Below, one piece after another: positions 59,101 through 64,000 of a DNA stretch of 64,000 nt. The notes beneath the pieces were generated by a model. It worked only from the letters and a program-made list of their open reading frames with translations. It did no database searches and was not told the DNA's origin. This DNA comes from Paenibacillus sp. Soil787 (lineage in GTDB: Bacteria; Bacillota; Bacilli; Paenibacillales; NBRC-103111), in contig NZ_LMSP01000048.1 of NCBI RefSeq assembly GCF_001429545.1, positions 29,890-93,889 on the forward strand, written 5' to 3'. The stretch's first letter is position 1. Each line of letters starts with the position of its first letter. The translations under genes and the position numbers were made by a program.

Positions 59101-59348
59101 AGTACTTTTCTTCCTTCCCACTCAGCGGGAATTGTCGCATCTGCAGCCAACCAGTAATATACATCACGGCCTTTCCACCGATCACCTATACGTATATCCT
59201 TCCACTCGCCGTCTTCCGAGGGATACGCTCCAATTGTGCCGCCCTCATCCAGTTTGATTCGAAATTTATCTATGAGCCTTTCATCGCGATAGCGGTATGA
59301 CTCCAAGTCATTTATGCGTGCTTGTAATTTCTCCACGGTCCAAAACAT
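56187..59348 (-). CDS. GH38 alpha-mannosidase
   Basis: Retaining alpha-mannosidase of 1053 residues, usual for bacterial cytoplasmic GH38. An N-terminal beta domain (about 40-170) is followed by the catalytic domain, with GHTHIDVAWLW (244-254; H245, H247 and D249 are zinc ligands or nearby). The nucleophile is D359 in WLPDVFGYSWALPQI. Then come the helical bundle (LALHEGWKIILRNQFHDIIPGSS) and C-terminal beta domains. No signal peptide, so it acts on imported mannosides. ATG behind AAGGAGGAAAAA. The stop is TAG, followed in frame by a GH43-like tail. It belongs functionally with the importer and YesMN genes downstream. Confidence 0.95.
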   Translation of the reverse strand: MFWTVEKLQARINDLESYRYRDERLIDKFRIKLDEGGTIGAYPSEDGEWKDIRIGDRWKGRDVYYWLAADATIPAEWEGRKVLGRFRLGQTGDGTNSGFESLLFLNGEPYQGVDSNHEEVFMPEAAIGSKVQLRFRLWSGLGGYQSSREMESRMELASVCWLDEACDDMYYTAKALLETVRILDENRPERHQLLSMLDQAFLILDWSRPGSEGFYNSVEKAREQLRQALSLMPKLHSVVVQCIGHTHIDVAWLWQLKHTREKAARSFSTVLRLMEQYPEYIFLQTQPQLYEYIKSDYPQIYERMKERIKEGRWEAGGAMWLEADCNLASGESLVRQLLYGTRFFREEFGVECKYLWLPDVFGYSWALPQILRKSGIESFMTTKISWNQYNRMPHDTFKWRGIDGTEVLTHFITTPDPGSSEGAFYYTYNGKVTPSSVQGIWESYRDKTLNTNLLLAYGFGDGGGGVNREMLEMRRRLDEIPGIPHVKTGRADEYFDELQMSISNTNSYVHTWDGELYLELHRGTYTSQAYNKRMNRKLELLYRETEWMQAMSGILNVQGHAMEAETSLALHEGWKIILRNQFHDIIPGSSIREVYEDSRAEYEEALAIGQKVWDQSALLLTAGREKGSEVSVFNSSPWERTDLVCIPKEQTEEARIGWFDALDRPLEAQLVGGNWWVNVERISPMGFAVIHRKELGDQPVQAIAENKFKKLDNGLQTPFYELEWNASGQIVRLYDRIERREILAAGETGNRFEVFEDKPKGRHEAWDIDIFYTEKKQEVNLLTRVEVTDIGPLAVVVRFEWTYMDSTVVQNMVLYAYSRRIDFQTYVNWNEQRKLLKAAFPLRIRATEATYDIQFGNVKRPTHWNTSWDYARFETVGHQWADLSERGYGVSLLNDCKYGYDVKDHVMRLTLIKSAMVPDPTADQGEHEFTYSLFPHASDWYDGGTVQSAWSLNNPLTFALGKPGEDSFSLFRLSSEHVMVDAVKKAEDHDAIILRIHEFAGISGQTQISSDAQVKSWQECDLLERPLGDCQYESWIDVQLKPYEIRTFIVHIH

Positions 59349-59512
59349 CCAATTTTTCCTCCTTATTCATAGACAAAGCACAAGGGTCTCATCGACATGT
59401 CTATTGTAATGGATGCTAAACTCCTTAGGTGATAGGTAATCTGATGATACTGAGGGGGTAAAATCATTAAATTATTATTCATATTGTACCCAAGATAGAC
59501 GTAAAAGGCGAA

Positions 59513-59543
59513 AAAGCAAAAGGCTGCCACCAGGCAGCCCTTT
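59513..59543 (-). terminator. Terminator of the YheC-like gene
   Basis: AAGGCTGCC and GGCAGCC(C)TT pair with a 4-base loop, and TTTTGCTTTTT follows on the minus strand, 13 bases after the stop. The 160 bases from here to the GH38 start contain its AT-rich promoter region. Confidence 0.8.
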
Positions 59544-59555
59544 GGATATTAAGCT

Positions 59556-60212
59556 CTAATGAGGTTTTGTATTCACTTCAAAAATCCATACGTTTCCTTT
59601 TTTGTCGATGCCAAAATCGTAACCGAGCATTCCAATGCCAGGATAGCGGGATTCGAGCAGCATGGTGCATGTTCGGGCTACTCCGCACATCGTGTCAATT
59701 TTGGATTTGACTAGCGAAGCAGGGAAAGTCCGCCGCAGCGCATGAGAACCTTTAAGTTGCGTGCCGCCCCGGCATAGGTTTGTGACGAACAGTCCTGGGC
59801 GTGCCAATCGGCCGACAACGGCTCGGATGACCCATGATCGACCTGACTTTTTCAATTTGACGCGATAATCTACGGGCCTTCCGTCAATTGCAGCTAAATC
59901 AATGCCCTGCTGCAGCATAAACGGGCGCTTTTTGCGAATCCGGTTTAACTTGGAAAATAGCTCGCTCCAAGTGCGAAATGTTCTTATCGTCCCGGAGTCA
60001 TGCAGCAAATAGCCGTTACCTGTTTTTTTGATTTTCACTACACTGCTTCCCCCGGTTCCAATGATCGGCTTTGCCACGACAAATCCATATTGTCGCAGCA
60101 TGGCCTGCAGGTTCGAAGCGCTAAAGCGGCGCATGTTAGGAATATGCTTAGCAACGCCGGCATGCCCCAACAAAACGGTGAACTTCGACCATTTACTAGC
60201 AACTAGACGCAT
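59556..60212 (-). CDS. YheC/YheD-like ATP-grasp protein (spore coat associated)
   Basis: ATP-grasp-fold protein of 218 residues, shorter than YheC and YheD of Bacillus (about 360-450) and lacking their N-terminal part. Seen: VVAKPIIGTGGSSVVKIKK, LQQGIDLAAIDGRPVDYRVK, NLCRGGTQLKGSHALRR and GMLGYDFGIDKKGNVWIFEVN. YheC/D proteins are associated with the endospore coat; their chemistry is unknown. Short forms of this size are common in Paenibacillus. ATG behind GGAAGGAGG. Single-gene unit. Confidence 0.88.
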   Translation of the reverse strand: MRLVASKWSKFTVLLGHAGVAKHIPNMRRFSASNLQAMLRQYGFVVAKPIIGTGGSSVVKIKKTGNGYLLHDSGTIRTFRTWSELFSKLNRIRKKRPFMLQQGIDLAAIDGRPVDYRVKLKKSGRSWVIRAVVGRLARPGLFVTNLCRGGTQLKGSHALRRTFPASLVKSKIDTMCGVARTCTMLLESRYPGIGMLGYDFGIDKKGNVWIFEVNTKPH

Positions 60213-60346
60213 GAGGGATTCCTCCTTCCGTACAAGGCTTTCTCTATGCTAGAGTATTCCTCTTCCGTCAGAAGGGACAGGGACAAACAATGAATGAATA
60301 ATTTATTTTTTCACCTTCTTCTTGAAATCCCAGCCGCTCGTATTTA

Positions 60347-62638
60347 TCAGTTCGCTTTTTTCATTTGTCTGTACTGATTTGGCGAAAGGCCATGCTTTTT
60401 CTTAAAAACAGTAATAAAATAAGTGCTATTAAAAAAGCCAATTTGTTCGCCAATTTCCTTTACTCGTAGAGTCGTATTTAACAATAATCCTTCAGCTTCG
60501 GCTAACCGCAAATTCGTTACATAGGTCGAGAACGATACCCTCATATTCTCATTGAATAATTTACTGAAATATGGAATCGATATGTTAAGAGCTGTGGCAA
60601 CTGAATCGGCGGACAGCTCTCCTTTCCGGTAATGCCGCTGAATATATTCACACGCTTGCTTGACGATTTCTTTACTATCCCGAAACCTATTTCCCTTTAA
60701 CTCCTGGATGATAAAATGAACCAGTTCTTGATAATATTGTTTTAAACTATCGACTTTCGAAAAGCTAGAAATGACATTTGCTAAGGAATCATGCTGATAG
60801 CCCTCATACATAGGAGATAAATTTACGATACTATTAAATTCTTTATCGATGACGGTGCCAATTTGTTTGAGAGTGGCCTGTATATCCTTGATGGAACAGT
60901 TTTTAATCTCTTCAAACAAGTCATTAATATCCTCAAGAGCTGCGCCGCAGTCATTTAGTTTAAGATGGTTGAGCAGCACACTTTCGAGTTTTACTGGATA
61001 ACTAAACTTACTTCTTACATTGCTTTGAATTTTATCATAATCATATACGCTTTCATTGTCGATCAAGAACGCATAATGCAGCGCCTCTTTGGCTGTCTCA
61101 TAAGAATGCCATAGCTCCTTAGCTGTTTCTGCTCGCTCGCCAATACCGATTTTCAATTGAATGCTCATGATTTTCTCAACTTGATGTAAGAAACTGTTTA
61201 ATTTATCGTCTAAGCCGCTTCCTTCCATACTATTCATTATCAAAACCATCGAATGGCTTCCCGTTTCAATTTTCTCAAGCCCTTCATTGTCAACAAATAT
61301 ACGGAGGGCAAGCTCATATACGGCATTCTTAACAAGAGACATTCGAATGTCTAGTTGGTTGGATCCGTTAACATATTCTCCCTCCATAACTAGCACGAAT
61401 ACACGCAAATTAGAAGTGTTTAATTGTATCTCTAGCTTATGGAAATTAGCGGCAATGTCATAATCATCACTGCTGCCCTCCTGATTCAACAACTCTTTGA
61501 GAAAGCCTTCTTTCAATTTATTGCGATCTTTCACGGCCAAATCTTCCAGCGACGTCACTTTATGAATCAGTCCTTTAAATACATCACTGACATATTCGAC
61601 ATCATCGTAATGCTCAGCAGACGTATCCAATGGTCGGCTAAATTTGATCATCTTAACGACTTTACCGAAGGGCATATAAATCTTATTGATCATCAGGACT
61701 GTCGCGGCAATGCTAACCAGCAGGACAATTAAGGAAATAAGAATGATATTTCTCAAAAGAATAAAACTATCCTTAGAAAGATATTCGTAACTAATCGTAT
61801 TAATTAAATACCATTCAAGTTTCTCATTGTAAACATAGGTGATCAGATACTTCTTACGATCAATTGTATCGATAAAATGATTGGATTTGCCATCGGACTG
61901 TATCACTTTGCTAATAAATTCTTGATCGCTGCTATCATGCATAAAAAGATCCGGTTGTTTACTATTAATAATATTCAAACCTTTTTTATCCACAATCATA
62001 AAGTTCGAATAAGCTGAGTTTCCCATTTTGTTAAACAGATCGAGTACGGCGCGCAATTCCAAATTAATAAAAATAGCATTCTTGGTGCCTGAATAGGTGA
62101 AAATTAGTGAAAGAATATGATTATTGTAGGATTTAGAATCGTAGACGTAGCTTTGTAGATGAGGAAGGAACAGCATTTTCTTCATATTTTTTCTGACATC
62201 GATTAGTTCAGTAACTTGTTTATCAATGGTAGGAATGTCAACGTCTTTGTTAATCGTGTGAATATACCTTCCGGAATCGCCGTTGTAGAGATATACGGAA
62301 TTTATATAAGGGTTCGCACTGACCACTTCGTCAATTCGATTCTCAACCTTCTTTGAATCTACGGGACTAAGTTCTTTCGAATAAAGCCCACTGATGATCT
62401 CATTATCATTAAGAAGTTGTTCCCCAATCTGAAAGACTCTCTCATATAACGTTTGGATATTGTAATCCGTCTGTGAAAGTAATTTTTGATAGATATCCGA
62501 TGTGATCTTATCGTTGATTTTGGTATTATAGTAGTAAGTTATGATCGATATTAAAATAATTGAAAATACAAAAATGGTCACGATAGCAACCATTATTCGA
62601 CTAAGGAAACTTCCTCTTGACTTGAAAAGCCCCAACAT
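60347..62638 (-). CDS. Membrane-anchored AraC-family regulator with Cache-like sensor
   Basis: Protein of 763 residues: transmembrane segment about 14-36, an extracellular Cache-like domain (about 40-290; NPYINSVYLYNGDSGRYIHT, FMIVDKKGLNIINS, KKYLITYVYNEKLEWYLIN), a second transmembrane segment about 297-318, a HAMP-like linker, a middle domain, and a C-terminal AraC helix-turn-helix pair (DSVATALNISIPYFSKLFNE, VKEIGEQIGFFNSTYFITVF). Such one-component regulators sense extracellular sugars. ATG 62636-62638 is nine bases after GGGG; a longer start lacks a site. No importer is adjacent inside the window, so its target is not known. Confidence 0.9.
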   Translation of the reverse strand: MLGLFKSRGSFLSRIMVAIVTIFVFSIILISIITYYYNTKINDKITSDIYQKLLSQTDYNIQTLYERVFQIGEQLLNDNEIISGLYSKELSPVDSKKVENRIDEVVSANPYINSVYLYNGDSGRYIHTINKDVDIPTIDKQVTELIDVRKNMKKMLFLPHLQSYVYDSKSYNNHILSLIFTYSGTKNAIFINLELRAVLDLFNKMGNSAYSNFMIVDKKGLNIINSKQPDLFMHDSSDQEFISKVIQSDGKSNHFIDTIDRKKYLITYVYNEKLEWYLINTISYEYLSKDSFILLRNIILISLIVLLVSIAATVLMINKIYMPFGKVVKMIKFSRPLDTSAEHYDDVEYVSDVFKGLIHKVTSLEDLAVKDRNKLKEGFLKELLNQEGSSDDYDIAANFHKLEIQLNTSNLRVFVLVMEGEYVNGSNQLDIRMSLVKNAVYELALRIFVDNEGLEKIETGSHSMVLIMNSMEGSGLDDKLNSFLHQVEKIMSIQLKIGIGERAETAKELWHSYETAKEALHYAFLIDNESVYDYDKIQSNVRSKFSYPVKLESVLLNHLKLNDCGAALEDINDLFEEIKNCSIKDIQATLKQIGTVIDKEFNSIVNLSPMYEGYQHDSLANVISSFSKVDSLKQYYQELVHFIIQELKGNRFRDSKEIVKQACEYIQRHYRKGELSADSVATALNISIPYFSKLFNENMRVSFSTYVTNLRLAEAEGLLLNTTLRVKEIGEQIGFFNSTYFITVFKKKHGLSPNQYRQMKKAN

Positions 62639-62750
62639 TGAATCATCCCCATTACCCATATTGAGAACGTTTTCACGTAATGTTAAAAGTAAAATTATAG
62701 AAACTGCCTATGTAGAATATACTGCTGTTTGCTGAATCACGTCAACAACT

Positions 62751-62807
62751 GAAATCTATCAGCACCTGGTCTTCGCAAGTTTCATAGGGCCAGGTGCTTT
62801 AGATTTC
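62751..62807 (-). terminator. Long hairpin after the SLH gene
   Basis: Two stacked perfect stems, GAAATCT/AGATTTC (7 bp) and AGCACCTGG/CCAGGTGCT (9 bp), with a 20-base loop. No clear T-run follows. It starts 12 bases after the stop and probably ends the SLH transcript. Confidence 0.65.
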
Positions 62808-62818
62808 ATCATACTTAG

Positions 62819-64000
62819 TTATTTCTCTAACAAATTGGCAATGACCTGTGCACTTTCAGCTCGGGTAGTGAGGCCCTGAGGCGCAAACTCGTTCTCCCCT
62901 CGTCCGCGAAGAAGTCCTAAACCAAGGGAAGCGTACACGATACTTTTGGCCCAATCGTTAATCAGGTTATCATCCGCATAATGACCTTGCCCCTGCGTAA
63001 CGACCTTCTTGCCTGATTTAACTTCGTAGGCACGGATGATCATGACAGCCATTTCCTCACGTGTGATCGATTCCTCAGGAGCAAAATGGGTTTGGCTTCT
63101 TCCCGTTACAATCCCTGCACGATACGCCGCCACAATTGCCCAATTATACGGATCGTCATTATTTACATCGCTAAATGTGGTAGTACCAGTGGATTTCAAC
63201 CCGAGAGCTCGAGCCAGCATGGTGACGAATTCCGCACGAGTCACTTTATTTTGCGGCGCAAATTCAGCATCGCTTACTCCCGAGACGATTCCTTGCGCAG
63301 CCATTCTTTTAATGACTTGGGAAGCCCAATGGGATGACGGAACATCGTTAAACGTCTTGTCATACGTTAGTACACCGTATTGGCTGAAATGATAGATCGG
63401 CGCTTCAATCACTCCGTCCAACTGATGTCCGCCCACGTACTCAAGCCCTCCATTATCCTGGATAAAATAGATACCGGTCATTTCCTTACTTGCACTTTGA
63501 CCGACTTTCAACCTTAAGGTCAATGGCTGCGAAAACGAGGATATGGTCTTCACTTTCGTCCCATCGCGGTCACTTACTTGCAGAGATAGCTCAAATACCT
63601 CTCCCGCTAATGTAATCTTAGCATGAGCTTCGTTCGTCGCATGGTTCAAGAGCTTCTCGACTTCCGGTTTATCTACTTTCTTAAATTTGAAAGATAAATA
63701 CGCTGCGTTCGAGTCGTTAAGTAATGCAGCCCACTCAGCAATTAAACCGCTTGGTATTTCTAAGCTTAGGTCGTCTCGCTGGAAGATAAGTTTGCCAATA
63801 TCATGAATCGCCTTATCCTGAAGTGGGACAAGTACTTCCGTAATACCTGGATCAACAGCCACAACCGCATTCCCGTTAGTAACGTTTAACTCTTTGACAA
63901 TTTGTTTCTCCTTCGCTGATGGCGTTTCAGGTAGAATGCTGCCCAATCCTGGGCCTGGACCCGATGGTTCCGATTTCACAACTGTGAAATTGATCTTGTA
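62819..64000 (-). CDS. S-layer-homology (SLH) surface protein, 5' end beyond the window
   Basis: C-terminal 393 residues of a larger secreted protein; the frame is open to base 64000. Three SLH repeats end the protein: FNDVPSSHWASQVIKRMAAQ (about residue 220 of the visible part), FSDVNNDDPYNWAIVAAYRA and YADDNLINDWAKSIVYASLG. They share AEFVTMLARAL-type helices. SLH domains bind pyruvylated cell-wall polymers and tether the protein outside the cell. Before them comes a beta-rich region, and a PSGPGPGLG linker near the visible N-terminus. The function of the missing part cannot be told. Confidence 0.93.
   Translation of the reverse strand, partial: YKINFTVVKSEPSGPGPGLGSILPETPSAKEKQIVKELNVTNGNAVVAVDPGITEVLVPLQDKAIHDIGKLIFQRDDLSLEIPSGLIAEWAALLNDSNAAYLSFKFKKVDKPEVEKLLNHATNEAHAKITLAGEVFELSLQVSDRDGTKVKTISSFSQPLTLRLKVGQSASKEMTGIYFIQDNGGLEYVGGHQLDGVIEAPIYHFSQYGVLTYDKTFNDVPSSHWASQVIKRMAAQGIVSGVSDAEFAPQNKVTRAEFVTMLARALGLKSTGTTTFSDVNNDDPYNWAIVAAYRAGIVTGRSQTHFAPEESITREEMAVMIIRAYEVKSGKKVVTQGQGHYADDNLINDWAKSIVYASLGLGLLRGRGENEFAPQGLTTRAESAQVIANLLEK

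Overview
The window looks like a chromosomal segment of a spore-forming Bacillota, most probably Paenibacillaceae (Paenibacillus, Cohnella or a close relative). Pointers are strong Gram-positive Shine-Dalgarno sites, a YheC/YheD-type spore coat ATP-grasp protein, a surface protein with three C-terminal SLH repeats, a YesM/YesN two-component pair, a large membrane-bound AraC regulator, and many ABC sugar importers in carbohydrate operons. No rRNA, tRNA, CRISPR array, intact IS element or prophage was seen. Almost everything is metabolic and lies on the minus strand.

Layout. 1-7.5 kb: a complete rbsRKDACB ribose operon followed by two tandem nucleoside hydrolases, the second cut by the window edge. 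7.6-10.6 kb: a small gene broken by an amber codon and a CHASE4-HAMP-GGDEF-EAL cyclic-di-GMP enzyme. 11.1-17.7 kb: a Pot/Fbp-type ABC importer with a third nucleoside hydrolase and an adenine deaminase, probably a purine (nucleoside) uptake and breakdown operon. 18-19.2 kb: a DUF2294 protein, then a GEMM-I (cyclic-di-GMP-I) riboswitch with an intrinsic terminator in front of a stand-alone CheY-like receiver. 19.4-30.8 kb: a cell-wall sugar salvage region with NamZ (DUF1343), PIG-L deacetylase, GNAT, CUT1 ABC importer, MurQ etherase and an RpiR/MurR regulator, and divergently a GH4 glycosidase with a BadF/BadG-type sugar kinase. 31-33 kb: a GHKL ATPase and a frameshifted gene. 33.3-43.3 kb: an Opp/Dpp-type importer operon with a HAD phosphatase, LacI regulator, Gfo/Idh/MocA dehydrogenase and ThuA-like protein, led by three near-identical CCGG-centred palindromes. 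43.3-48.4 kb: a GGDEF remnant, glpX, an MFS-AKR pair, cobA and a nirB deletion remnant. 48.9-59.4 kb: a GH38 alpha-mannosidase, CUT1 ABC importer and YesMN two-component system. 59.5-64 kb: a YheC-like protein, an AraC regulator and an SLH protein cut by the window edge.

How it fits together. The first 17 kb can be read as ribonucleoside scavenging: hydrolases split nucleosides into base and ribose, Rbs proteins handle ribose, and adenine deaminase handles adenine. The 19-31 kb block can be read as intracellular recovery of peptidoglycan amino sugars by an ABC importer plus kinase rather than a PTS. The window also carries several gene remnants (nirB, a GH43-like tail, GGDEF, a frameshifted regulator-like gene) and several short palindromic intergenic repeats. 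Start codons were chosen by Shine-Dalgarno spacing, so many differ from the longest open frame.
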